From assembly GCA_002496805.1 (NCBI GenBank), contig DALO01000008.1, positions 32,905-70,751 on the forward strand: a DNA stretch of 37,847 nucleotides. The letters are read 5' to 3'. This stretch comes from Methanobacterium sp. UBA353. Lineage in GTDB: Archaea; Methanobacteriota; Methanobacteria; Methanobacteriales; Methanobacteriaceae. The notes under the pieces were generated by a model that was not told the origin of the DNA, ran no database searches, and saw only the letters and a list, made by a program, of their open reading frames with translations. The translations under genes were made by a program, and so were the position numbers. Shown here piece after piece: positions 1 through 8,286 of the stretch (position 1 is the stretch's first letter; each line of letters starts with the position of its first letter).

Positions 1-458
1 TTAAATATTAATGTTCATAATTTTGCATGTTTTAATAAACCATTTCATTTATCAGTTTTTTTTTACACATCAAGTTCAAGTAACGTCTTTTAATTTTATC
101 TTAGAAAATTGATAATTAAATCTAAATTGAAAAGACTAATTAACGTGTTTAAACACAGAAAATTCATCCAATTATGGATCAATAGACTATGCACGTTTAC
201 ATTTTACACGACTATTATATCTCAGTATGTTATATATATCGTGCCAAAAGAAGTAATTAAAATTATATTTTTAAATATAGAGTTTTATATGATAACTAGA
301 ATTTTACCTATTAAAAAATATGACCCCTGCCTTAAAAAATTGTGAACCACAACGAATGATGAATTTTTAGAGATTAAAAATTCTTCAAATCTTTATTACA
401 TATAGCAAATAATTAAGTTGTAATAACTCCCTGAAGATATTAGATCTGGTGAAATATT
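1..458. other. AT-rich gene-free stretch upstream of SRP54
   Basis: No convincing gene. A 78-codon reading frame starting TTG at 109 has no ribosome-binding site and a composition typical of AT-rich noise. Two dyads are visible: a perfect 12-bp palindrome GTGTTTAAACAC at 145-156, and a 9-bp perfect stem GAATTTTTA/TAAAAATTC at 361-369 and 375-383 with a 5-base loop. A TATA-like stretch near 391-404 could serve SRP54. Confidence 0.6.
361..383. repeat. 9-bp perfect hairpin upstream of SRP54
   Basis: GAATTTTTA at 361-369 is the exact reverse complement of TAAAAATTC at 375-383, with a 5-base loop. It lies about 75 bases before the SRP54 start, just upstream of the likely TATA region. It could be an operator or the end of an upstream transcript. 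An AT-only stem can also arise by chance. Confidence 0.35.
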
Positions 459-1790
459 ATGTTAGGAAACTTAGGCAAGAATCTGACTAAAACCATGAAG
501 AAACTTGCTGGAATGACCATCATAGATGAAGAAGTAGTTAAAGAAGTCATTAAAGACATACAAAGGGCTTTAATTCAGTCCGACGTCAATATTAAACTTG
601 TTTTAAACCTATCCAAAACCATTGAAGACAGAGCCTTAAACGAAAAACCTCCTAAAGGAGTTGCAGCTAAAGAACATGTAATAAAAATTGTTTACGATGA
701 ATTAGTGCATCTTCTGGGAGATAGAGTTGCTGATGTCCAAATTGATACTAAACCATATAAAATTCTTTTTATAGGACTGCAAGGTAGCGGTAAAACTACT
801 ACAATAGGTAAAATGAGCAAATATTTACAAAAAAAAGGTTTTAACCCAGCAGTAATATGTACCGACACGTGGAGACCCGCCGCCTTCGAACAACTTCGCC
901 AACTCACAGAACACTTGAATATGTCCCTTTACGGAGACCCTGACAATGATGACGCCCTGGATCTAGCTCGAACCGGTTTGAAAAAATATAAAAACCAGGA
1001 TATAATCATTGTAGACACTGCCGGTCGCCACAAAGAGGAAAAAGATCTGCTTAGTGAAATGGAACAAATATCAGCAGTTGTAGAGCCTGACGAAGTTATG
1101 CTAGTTATTGACGGAACAATAGGCCAACAAGCCAGAGAACAAGCTTTAGCTTTTAGTAAAACCACCAAAATCGGATCTATTGTCATAACAAAGCTTGATG
1201 GATCAGCTAAAGGAGGTGGAGCTCTTTCTGCAGTAGCAGAAATTGGAGCCCCCATTAAATTTATTGGTACCGGCGAACGCATTGATGATCTAGAAGTTTT
1301 CGATCCTGAAAGGTTTATCTCTAGATTACTAGGTATGGGTGATATCAAAACTCTTATTGAACGCGCTGAGGAAATTGTTGATGAAGATGTCGATACCGAA
1401 GCCATGGATGCCATGCTAAGCGGTAAATTCACTTTGAAGGACATGTACAGCCAGTTTGAAATGATGAATAAAATGGGCCCTATGCAGCAAGTGATGAATA
1501 TGCTACCAGGCATGGGCGGAAAATTACCAAAAAACGCATCACAAGTAACTGAAGAGAAATTAACCAAATACAAGATCCTAATGGATTCAATGACTGAAGA
1601 AGAACTTAGTCATCCCGAAATTATAAAACAATCCCGAGTTAAAAGAATATCCAGAGGATCTGGAATGCGTAACGAAGATGTTAAAGAGCTCCTTAAATAT
1701 TATCAAGTCACTAAAAAAGCCATTAAAGGTTTCGGAAAACGTAAGATGGGTGGCCCCCTCGGGCAGATGATGCGTCAAATGATGCGATGA
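459..1790 (+). CDS. srp54: Signal recognition particle 54 kDa protein (SRP54/Ffh GTPase)
   Basis: The GTPase subunit of the signal recognition particle binds signal peptides emerging from the ribosome and, with 7S RNA and FtsY, delivers them to the Sec translocon. The 443-residue protein has the family's order: N-terminal helical bundle (1-95), GTPase G domain with P-loop GLQGSGKTT (106-114), DTWRPAA (136-142), DTAGR (186-190) and TKLDG (244-248), then a methionine-rich M domain (about 325-443, with MGPMQQVMNMLPGMGG) that binds RNA and signal peptides. Length is normal for archaea. The ATG at 459 follows a GGTGA site at 445-449. It is the first gene of a plus-strand block of translation and transcription genes. 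No 7S RNA gene is visible nearby. Confidence 0.98.
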   Translation: MLGNLGKNLTKTMKKLAGMTIIDEEVVKEVIKDIQRALIQSDVNIKLVLNLSKTIEDRALNEKPPKGVAAKEHVIKIVYDELVHLLGDRVADVQIDTKPYKILFIGLQGSGKTTTIGKMSKYLQKKGFNPAVICTDTWRPAAFEQLRQLTEHLNMSLYGDPDNDDALDLARTGLKKYKNQDIIIVDTAGRHKEEKDLLSEMEQISAVVEPDEVMLVIDGTIGQQAREQALAFSKTTKIGSIVITKLDGSAKGGGALSAVAEIGAPIKFIGTGERIDDLEVFDPERFISRLLGMGDIKTLIERAEEIVDEDVDTEAMDAMLSGKFTLKDMYSQFEMMNKMGPMQQVMNMLPGMGGKLPKNASQVTEEKLTKYKILMDSMTEEELSHPEIIKQSRVKRISRGSGMRNEDVKELLKYYQVTKKAIKGFGKRKMGGPLGQMMRQMMR

Positions 1791-1821
1791 TATCCATACC
1801 CCTAACACGCCAAATAAGCTA

Positions 1822-1845
1822 ATTTAACAGTTGTTTTATTGTTAA
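1822..1845 (+). terminator. Possible hairpin after SRP54
   Basis: TTTAACA and TGTTAAA form a 7-bp inverted repeat about 30 bases after the SRP54 stop, with a T-rich loop. It is placed as a 3'-end signal would be, but no long T-tract follows, so the assignment is weak. Confidence 0.3.
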
Positions 1846-1978
1846 AAGTTGTTACATCATTAAAATTACCATTGCTAAAATAATTGTGCAGTTTACCCAA
1901 AAAAACTATTTAACAAAGCCCCAGGTAAATACTGCTACCAACTACCATTTCATCAAAAATATATCAGGAAACTATAGA

Positions 1979-3199
1979 ATGGACGATATCAAGGATCAAA
2001 CTATTGAAATAATGAAAATTACAAATGGAAATATTTGTAATCGATGTTTAGGCAGGAATTTCTACCCAAAAATCTCTGGAAAGGATAATCAGGAGAGGGG
2101 GCACAATATTAAAAATTCATTGACCTTGGGAAAAAGCTTGGCCGGGAAGAGTAAAGAATGTTATATATGTGAAGACATCTTTGAAACTCTAAAAAATGAC
2201 GTGGAACATATAATCGATGAAATAAATAGTTCCAGAATTGAATTCTCAAATTTCCTGGTTGGTTGCCGTTTACCTACAGAAATATTGGAGAAAGAAAAAA
2301 GTATATGGGACAAAATCGGTTTAACAAGTGAAAGTATAAAAAAAGAGATCAACAGAGAGCTTGGTAAAGCATTAGCACTTAAGATGAATAAAGAAGTGGA
2401 ATTTGAGAATCCTAACGTGGTTGTGATGATGGATTATACCAATGCTAAAGTGGATATTCAAATAAACCCACTGTTCATAGAAGGCCGGTACCGTAAACTT
2501 ATGAGAGGAATTCCTCAGACCAGATGGCCTTGCAGGAAATGCAGGGGCAAGGGATGCGAATATTGTGATTTCACAGGTAAAATGTACCCTGAGTCAGTTG
2601 AAGAGTTGATTGCTAAAAAAGTTATCCTAGCAAGCAAAGGACAGGAATCCAGATTTCATGGTGCAGGTAGAGAAGACATTGATGTGAGAATGCTGGGTAG
2701 AGGTAGGCCTTTCGTGCTGGAGATTAAAGAGCCGAAAATTCGTGATTTAAATTTGAAAGAATTGACTGAAAAAATAAATGAACACTGTCAAGGCAAAGTC
2801 GAAGTTCTTAATTTGCAACTGGTGGGAAAAGAACGTCGAAGCGGTGTAAAAGCATCTTCTACTGAAACATCAAAGACATATCGTGCGGTGGTTGAAGTGG
2901 AAAAACCCATTTCCAATGATGATTTAAAAATTCTGAATACTCTTAAAATTATCCATCAGAGAACACCCATTCGTGTATCTCATCGTAGAGCAGATAAAAT
3001 ACGCATCAGGGAAGTAAAAGAAGTTGAATCCAAAATAATTGATTCAAATCATTTTGAACTAACAATAAATTGCGAAGGAGGATTATATATCAAAGAATTA
3101 ATATCTGGAGATGAGACCCGGACAAAACCCAGTATTACCTCACTTTTAGAAAACCAAGCCACTTGTGCCGATCTAGATGTGCTAGAAGTTAATATTTAA
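1979..3199 (+). CDS. pus10: tRNA pseudouridine synthase Pus10
   Basis: Archaeal Pus10 makes pseudouridine at tRNA positions 54 and 55 in the T-loop. The protein starts with a four-cysteine zinc site (C20, C23, C61, C64) and a THUMP-like region. It then shows the RNA-binding CRKCRGKGCEYC cluster (185-196) and the catalytic segment GREDIDVRMLGRGRPF (about 230-245) with the active-site Asp. The frame is open back to a GTG at 1886, but known archaeal Pus10 proteins begin close to the ICNRCLGR motif, so I prefer ATG 1979 (406 residues). Its ribosome-binding site is weak, so the start is uncertain. It lies 188 bases after SRP54 and upstream of L21e, among other translation genes. Confidence 0.93.
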   Translation: MDDIKDQTIEIMKITNGNICNRCLGRNFYPKISGKDNQERGHNIKNSLTLGKSLAGKSKECYICEDIFETLKNDVEHIIDEINSSRIEFSNFLVGCRLPTEILEKEKSIWDKIGLTSESIKKEINRELGKALALKMNKEVEFENPNVVVMMDYTNAKVDIQINPLFIEGRYRKLMRGIPQTRWPCRKCRGKGCEYCDFTGKMYPESVEELIAKKVILASKGQESRFHGAGREDIDVRMLGRGRPFVLEIKEPKIRDLNLKELTEKINEHCQGKVEVLNLQLVGKERRSGVKASSTETSKTYRAVVEVEKPISNDDLKILNTLKIIHQRTPIRVSHRRADKIRIREVKEVESKIIDSNHFELTINCEGGLYIKELISGDETRTKPSITSLLENQATCADLDVLEVNI

Positions 3200-3854
<655 letters not shown>

Positions 3855-3858
3855 TGGG

Positions 3859-4194
3859 ATGATTGGGAAGAAAACCCTGGATACCGATCCGATTCCTCTG
3901 GTGAATGTGAAACCATTACTAGAGGAACAGGAAAAAGTACACGAACTAAGTTATGAGCAGAATTTGGCATTGGATCATGTCACGAAATTTTCCAACATAT
4001 CAGTGGAAAACGCAGCTAAATTGGTTTCTGAGTTGGAAGAAATAATAAAAAAGAATCAAGCCATTAAAATAGTAGATCTTATGCCTGAAGATATGGACGA
4101 CATGAGACTAATTTTTGCTAAAGAAAGAGGCTCACACAAAAAAGAAGAACTGGAAAACATATTAAAAATAGTTAACAAATACCGAGAAGAATAA
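3859..4194 (+). CDS. rpo4: DNA-directed RNA polymerase subunit Rpo4 (RpoF)
   Basis: Archaeal counterpart of eukaryotic Rpb4. With Rpo7 it forms the stalk of RNA polymerase, which helps open-complex formation and binds the emerging transcript. The 111-residue protein is short, acidic and helical, as expected. It shows the Rpb4 core: an N-terminal strand contacting Rpo7, then helices around LALDHVTKFSNI and the C-terminal HRDC-like part with LMPEDMDDMRLIFAKE. It starts four bases after the L21e stop, with the GTGATGGG stretch just upstream acting as binding site. The L21e-rpo4 pairing is familiar in euryarchaeal genomes. Confidence 0.93.
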   Translation: MIGKKTLDTDPIPLVNVKPLLEEQEKVHELSYEQNLALDHVTKFSNISVENAAKLVSELEEIIKKNQAIKIVDLMPEDMDDMRLIFAKERGSHKKEELENILKIVNKYREE

Positions 4195-4306
4195 ATCTAC
4201 GGGTAATAATTAATTTCAAGGACTACTGTACCCATTAAGACTATTCTGATAGGTATTATTTAATTAAGTGTTTTAATAATAAATATGCCATTGTCAGGGT
4301 GATAAA

Positions 4307-4891
4307 ATGGAGGATTATGCGATTATTCTGGATTTTCTACCACTAGGTTATGTTAAAGAGGGATCTAACTCCTACAAACGCAAACCTGTGGCTCAAGCCA
4401 TTGGTACAGAAGAATTCACCCTGTTGGAGTTAACACCCAAGGAAAATATAAACCTGGACATTCATGAAAAGGTTTACATAGGTGCAGGACAGAGGGACAA
4501 AATCGCAAGGGTAAATCGTAGACTGCCCTTTAACAAACTGACCTCAACAGCCCAAATTGAGGTTAATTATGTTCTTGAAGAGATTGTGAAAATAAAAGAA
4601 GAAAAATTCATCCGATTTTTCAATGAAGCAGGACCTATTTCCACCAGACTGCATCAAATTGAGCTTTTGCCGGGAATTGGGAAAAAACACATGTGGGACA
4701 TTATACAAACACGTAAAAAAGCTCCTTTCAAGGACTTTGAAGATGTGAAAAAAAGAATTCCCATGCTTTCTGACCCTGTAAAACTGATTGTCAAAAGAAT
4801 TCAGTTAGAACTAGAAGCTGAAGAAGATAGAAAAGGAAAAAAGAAATATATTCTCTTTACCAGACCTCCTAAAAGGAAATTTGTAGGGTAA
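4307..4891 (+). CDS. DUF655 helix-hairpin-helix protein
   Basis: A 194-residue archaeal protein of the DUF655 family, whose molecular role is not settled. The N-terminal half (MEDYAIILDFLPLGY to about 100) looks like a small beta domain with the conserved YIGAGQRDKIARV segment. The C-terminal half carries a helix-hairpin-helix with LLPGIGKKHMWDII (about 120-133), a common sequence-independent nucleic-acid-binding element, and a very basic tail ending PPKRKFVG. It starts just after a GGGTGAT site and is followed 22 bases later by ksgA. The constant neighbours (L21e, Rpo4, KsgA) suggest a task in rRNA or ribosome work; that is inference from context. Confidence 0.88.
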   Translation: MEDYAIILDFLPLGYVKEGSNSYKRKPVAQAIGTEEFTLLELTPKENINLDIHEKVYIGAGQRDKIARVNRRLPFNKLTSTAQIEVNYVLEEIVKIKEEKFIRFFNEAGPISTRLHQIELLPGIGKKHMWDIIQTRKKAPFKDFEDVKKRIPMLSDPVKLIVKRIQLELEAEEDRKGKKKYILFTRPPKRKFVG

Positions 4892-4913
4892 AGAAAATTA
4901 TTCAATAAGGGAA

Positions 4914-5753
4914 ATGTTGGCCACAGAAACCTTTAATTTATTAAAGAAGCACCAGATACGTTTAGACCGGAAGAAAGGCCAAAATTACCTTATTAACAAT
5001 CATTTTTTGTCACGGATAATTGAAAATGCTCATCTCGATGATTCTGATGTTGTGTTGGAGATAGGGGCAGGAATAGGCAATTTAACAGTTCTTCTGGCAG
5101 AAAAAGTTTCTAAAGTAGTGGCCATTGAACAAGATAAACGTATCGTCCCAATTTTAAGGGAAAGACTTAATGAAAAAGATATTTCCAATGTGGAGATATT
5201 GGTGGGTGATGCCACCAAACTTAAGTTCCCCTATTTTTCTAAAGTAGTTTCTAATTTACCTTATCAAATATCATCCCCCATAACCTTTAAACTACTCCAT
5301 TATGACTTTGATTTTGCTATTTTAATGTACCAACTAGAATTTGCTAAAAGAATGGTTGCTAAACCTGGTGAATCTGATTATTCTCGCCTTTCAGTTATGA
5401 TGAAACTTTGTACTCAGACTGAACTTCTTTTCAAGGTTCCAAAGAACGCATTTCTCCCACGACCAAAGATTTCTTCTGCAGTTATTAAATTGATTCCTTC
5501 TAGAAATCCTGATGTTGACCAATTTTTTGTCAATACTTGCCGGGCTTTATTCCAGCATAAAAAAAAGAAATCAGGGAAGGCATTACTCCAGTCATTTCAT
5601 GAAATAAGTGATCTGGATCTTGACCGGAGTACCATTCGAGATCTAATTTCACATGTAGATGGTAAATTAATTGAGGAAAGAGTTTTTAAACTAAACCCTG
5701 AAGAAATATTAATAATTTCCAGTGAACTTGAAGTTGTTTTGGAGAAGATGTGA
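4914..5753 (+). CDS. ksgA: 16S rRNA dimethyladenosine transferase KsgA/Dim1
   Basis: Transfers four methyl groups from S-adenosylmethionine to two adjacent adenines in the last helix of 16S rRNA, a late checkpoint of small-subunit assembly. The 279-residue protein has the SAM-binding motif EIGAGIGNLT (49-58), an acidic residue binding the ribose in VAIEQDKR (69-76), GDATKL (98-103) and the N6-adenine catalytic motif NLPY (114-117). Then comes the family's FLPRPKISSAVIKL segment and a C-terminal helical domain. The ATG at 4914 has only a weak AAGGG site. Its stop overlaps the binding-site region of the next gene. Confidence 0.97.
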   Translation: MLATETFNLLKKHQIRLDRKKGQNYLINNHFLSRIIENAHLDDSDVVLEIGAGIGNLTVLLAEKVSKVVAIEQDKRIVPILRERLNEKDISNVEILVGDATKLKFPYFSKVVSNLPYQISSPITFKLLHYDFDFAILMYQLEFAKRMVAKPGESDYSRLSVMMKLCTQTELLFKVPKNAFLPRPKISSAVIKLIPSRNPDVDQFFVNTCRALFQHKKKKSGKALLQSFHEISDLDLDRSTIRDLISHVDGKLIEERVFKLNPEEILIISSELEVVLEKM

Positions 5754-5754
5754 T

Positions 5755-6078
5755 ATGAATAAACATTCCGAAAGTGATAAAAATCCCTATCAATTATTTC
5801 AAGAAGAATTTCCAGATCTGGCAGGATGTTTTAATGATTTAGTTGAGGCGCAAAGTTCTTTAAAGGGAATGGATGCCAAAACTAAACAATTAACCGTTAT
5901 AGCCATTCACACTGCTAATCGAAACCCCCTGGGTGTGAAATTACACACTCAGATGGCTAAAAATGAGGGAGCAACTCGTGATGAAATTTTAGGAGCTGTA
6001 ATGATTAATTTACACCTATCAGGACTTTTAAATATTTTGGAATGCCTTCCTGCAGCTATGGAAGGTTTAAAATTATGA
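5755..6078 (+). CDS. Carboxymuconolactone decarboxylase (CMD)-like protein
   Basis: A 107-residue all-helical protein of the CMD/AhpD superfamily, recognisable by QLTVIAIHTANRNPLGVKLH and MAKNEGATRDEILGAVMI. The CxxC pair that AhpD peroxidases use for thiol chemistry is absent; the corresponding segment reads NPLGVKLHTQMA. A disulfide-reductase role is therefore unlikely and the substrate is unknown. The ATG at 5755 is chosen over an upstream in-frame start inside ksgA (5722) because it lies one base after the ksgA stop, with GGAGAAG upstream. Placement between two methyltransferases suggests cotranscription, not function. Confidence 0.8.
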   Translation: MNKHSESDKNPYQLFQEEFPDLAGCFNDLVEAQSSLKGMDAKTKQLTVIAIHTANRNPLGVKLHTQMAKNEGATRDEILGAVMINLHLSGLLNILECLPAAMEGLKL

Positions 6079-6097
6079 AAATCGTATTTTAAGAAAA

Positions 6098-6120
6098 ACA
6101 TGAAGAGGAAATTTTCATGT
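6098..6120. repeat. 7-bp hairpin between the CMD gene and the methyltransferase
   Basis: ACATGAA (6098-6104) and TTCATGT (6114-6120) are perfect reverse complements around a 9-base loop that contains a GAGG-like stretch. It sits in the 68-base gap before the methyltransferase and could be an attenuator or processing site. There is no T-tract. Confidence 0.35.
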
Positions 6121-6146
6121 GAATAAACAATGGTTGAGGCAATTTA

Positions 6147-6746
6147 ATGTTAGAGTATAAGGGAATTCATTACGAAACCAACCCTAAAGTATATGAACCT
6201 GCAGAAGATACTTTTTTATTTGCAGAAAATCTTCAAATTGAGCGAAAAGACCGAGTACTGGAAATTGGAACTGGAACTGGCCTTATAGCAATAATAGCCT
6301 CCAAAAATTGCAGTACAGTGATAGCTACTGATGTAAATCCGCATGCTATTGATTGTGCAGTAAAAAATTTAATTGCTAATAAATCATACAACGTGGAATT
6401 AAGAAAAGGAAATTTATTTGAACCAATTAAAAATGAGAAATTCGATCTAGTATTATTTAATACACCATATTTACCCACAGATGAAGATGAAATGGTTGGT
6501 GATGAACTTGATACTGCTTGGGATGGTGGTAGTGATGGTAGAAAAATTATCGATCAGTTTTTAGACGATTTAAAGGATCATCTCACCCCGAATGGAAGAG
6601 TTCAACTGGTGCAATCATCGTTATCTGATATTGACAGAACAATTAAAAAATTAAATGAACAAGGATTAAATGCATCGGTAACAGCCAGAAAAAAATGTTT
6701 TTTCGAAGAAATAGTGGTTATTACTGGAATACCAAAATCCGCGTAA
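6147..6746 (+). CDS. HemK/Mtq2-like class I methyltransferase
   Basis: A 199-residue SAM-dependent methyltransferase of the HemK2/Mtq2 branch. In archaea and eukaryotes this branch N5-methylates the glutamine of the GGQ motif in release factor aRF1/eRF1, with Trm112 as helper. Visible motifs: YEPAEDTFL (about 16-24), the SAM loop LEIGTGTGLIAI (about 36-47), the acidic strand end VIATDVNPHA, and the catalytic tetrad NTPY in LVLFNTPYLPTDEDE. The family usually has NPPY, so Thr replaces the first Pro. The ATG at 6147 follows GAGG with eight bases spacing. It ends the block of translation genes, and a run of seven T just after the stop may end transcription. Confidence 0.88.
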   Translation: MLEYKGIHYETNPKVYEPAEDTFLFAENLQIERKDRVLEIGTGTGLIAIIASKNCSTVIATDVNPHAIDCAVKNLIANKSYNVELRKGNLFEPIKNEKFDLVLFNTPYLPTDEDEMVGDELDTAWDGGSDGRKIIDQFLDDLKDHLTPNGRVQLVQSSLSDIDRTIKKLNEQGLNASVTARKKCFFEEIVVITGIPKSA

Positions 6747-6828
6747 ATTTTTTTATTGTTATCTTGGATGCTCTAAGGGCATGCGGCGGTTATTCATGAT
6801 TTTTAATACTTATCTACCCCTAAATTTT

Positions 6829-6880
6829 CCGAACTGTTCGTAAATAAACCGATAGTTCGAAAAAAAATAAATTTTTATAC
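6829..6880 (+). promoter_or_regulatory. Dyad operator-like sites with TATA box
   Basis: CGAACTGTTCG at 6830-6840 is an odd-centred perfect palindrome. A related inverted copy, CCGATAGTTCG, lies at 6849-6859. They are followed directly by an A-tract and a TATA-like ATTTTTATAC at 6871-6880. Start of transcription would be expected about 25 bases later, near 6900, exactly where the stem-forming sequence begins. A repressor or activator bound here would control that transcript. Archaeal promoter logic is established; the factor is unknown. Confidence 0.5.
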
Positions 6881-6900
6881 AATGAAGACAAAATAAATGC

Positions 6901-7094
6901 TGAGGGGGGTTAGCCACTGAAATTATGTACAATCTGCTTTGTATGGTACCATATTCTTCCAAAATAACCCCCATCTCACCCCACAAATATTACAAAACCC
7001 ATTGGAAGGAGTATTTATTATTTACTTACCCCGCCTATACCGTAACATGTATTAATACTTTTCATCCTCTCATTCACCCGGTTAATTATTTTTT
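6901..7094 (+). ncRNA. Candidate structured RNA or leader
   Basis: TGAG (6901-6904) plus GGGGGTTA (6905-6912) pair with TAACCCCC (6965-6972) and CTCA (6975-6978), leaving a two-base bulge: a 12-bp helix with five consecutive G-C pairs. Inside it TACAA (6928-6932) pairs with TTGTA (6939-6943) around a six-base loop. A promoter-like element lies at the right distance upstream, and a T-rich run at 7087-7094 could be the 3' end. No open frame with a good start follows, which favours an RNA over an mRNA leader. The 3' boundary is a guess. Confidence 0.4.
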
Positions 7095-7248
7095 TAAATC
7101 TTATTTTATTCTGTTATACTTTAAGATATGATTATTTTGTTTAATGAGGTTTTCATGGAATAATTAATATTGAAATCGAATATAACTAAAAAAAACAAGT
7201 GATCAGTCAATTTATGGGGAATAAATACTAACTAGGTATATATCAATT

Positions 7249-8259
7249 TCAGGTACTCACTTTAAAAATAAAATAACAGGGTTGGGGATTTAGATACTGA
7301 ATTTTGACTGTTTCCACAGAAGTACCTTTAGGATATACTGTTAAATATGTGTTGAATGCTTTTTGGGTAGTTCCACTGGAAAAAACGTGCAGCCACAATA
7401 TACAAGTACTTTTATTTCCAATACAATTCTTGATAACATCATTTAATAGAATTGGTTGGTTTTTAAAATGATTAGTTTCTTTAGTAATATTTTCCGGGGA
7501 ATCAATGATCCAAACTGCTGAATTATCAGTTACATAACTCGGATCAGTCATCAAATAAAAATCTCCAGAATTTAACATGTCTTGGGTTACTCTGAAAGGA
7601 TGACAAGTCCAACCGGATTTTTTATTAGGATAATCCACCCATATATGGCTGTGATTTCCAGTTTTATCTTGATGTGGACATATATATCCTTCCTGTTTCG
7701 GTTGTGGTGTATTGGAATTACACTTCATTGGATTCATGCAAACTATGATATTGGCATTATAGAAATTACAAAGAACCGTTCGGTTAATTACTATTATATC
7801 CGATGCTGATGTGCTTATTTTTCCCATTGCAACAGGTTCTATAGATGAATCTACTGGACAAATAGTCAAACTCGAATCACAATAGGGAGGTAGTATTTTG
7901 CCCTTCATTAATTCATCATAATTTTCCTTAAGACATTTTATTTTCTGTAGACTTAAAGTTTTCTGAGTTACTCCCTTGTTAAGTTGATCCACATCAGCTA
8001 ATCCTGGAATTACTCCGTCAAAATTGCCTAATTCTTCCCAATTTTCAGGTTCACCTGGATCTTTAATCATCATGTCAGCAGCAGCAGTTGTTATTCTATC
8101 TAAAGAATTAGCATAACAATAATCCTGGATTTGCGAACCAACATTGTCCATTGCATCTGCAGAAACACCTAAAACTACGGTTATAATAATTAGGGCCATC
8201 ATTAAATCCGTGGAAAACACCATCCCCCTTTTTTCTTCTATTACATTATTATCAAACAT
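7249..8259 (-). CDS. Secreted Cys-rich pilin-like protein (second of pair)
   Basis: 336 residues, not assignable to a named family by eye. The start EEKRGMVFSTDLMMA followed by ALIIITVVLG looks like a type IV prepilin: a charged N-terminus, a KRG site where a prepilin peptidase could cut, then one hydrophobic helix (about 15-35) as the only membrane segment. The rest is predicted outside the cell, with several N-glycosylation sequons (NRT, NKS, NIT) and twelve cysteines, including CDSSLTICP and the His-rich CPHQDKTGNHSHIW region. These suggest disulfides or a metal site. It follows the related gene at 8287-9288 by 27 bases and is surely cotranscribed with it. A cell-surface or pseudopilin role is inference. 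Confidence 0.75.
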   Translation of the reverse strand: MFDNNVIEEKRGMVFSTDLMMALIIITVVLGVSADAMDNVGSQIQDYCYANSLDRITTAAADMMIKDPGEPENWEELGNFDGVIPGLADVDQLNKGVTQKTLSLQKIKCLKENYDELMKGKILPPYCDSSLTICPVDSSIEPVAMGKISTSASDIIVINRTVLCNFYNANIIVCMNPMKCNSNTPQPKQEGYICPHQDKTGNHSHIWVDYPNKKSGWTCHPFRVTQDMLNSGDFYLMTDPSYVTDNSAVWIIDSPENITKETNHFKNQPILLNDVIKNCIGNKSTCILWLHVFSSGTTQKAFNTYLTVYPKGTSVETVKIQYLNPQPCYFIFKVST

Positions 8260-8286
8260 ACTATCACTGAAAAATTGATGATTTTG

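Larger units (their letters stand above)
6747..7248. other. 502-base gap with operator-like dyad, TATA box and candidate RNA
   Basis: No convincing protein gene. The left part holds a dyad (6829-6859) and a TATA box (6871-6879), then a stretch that folds into a nested stem (6901-6978). A T-rich run at 7087-7094 could end that transcript. A 68-codon frame at 6925-7131 overlaps the stem and has no support beyond length. At 7188-7195 a run of eight A on this strand gives a T-tract for the minus-strand pilin-like operon. Confidence 0.55.

Noticed and set aside
145..156. 12-bp palindrome GTGTTTAAACAC as an operator
   Set aside because: Over 300 bases from the SRP54 start and without a promoter beside it; may belong to a gene left of the window.
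109..345. 78-codon frame starting TTG
   Set aside because: No ribosome-binding site, AT-rich noise composition, and no recognisable fold.
929..1573. 214-codon antisense frame inside SRP54
   Set aside because: Mirror of a strongly conserved gene; Ser/Pro-rich composition is a reverse-strand artefact.
1886..1978. N-terminal extension of Pus10 to GTG 1886
   Set aside because: Archaeal Pus10 starts near the ICNRCLGR motif, and the extension has no conserved pattern.
6925..7131. 68-codon frame MYNLLCMVPYSSK...
   Set aside because: It overlaps the candidate RNA stem; the upstream GAGGGGGG is part of that stem and is too far from the ATG. Residue pattern looks random.
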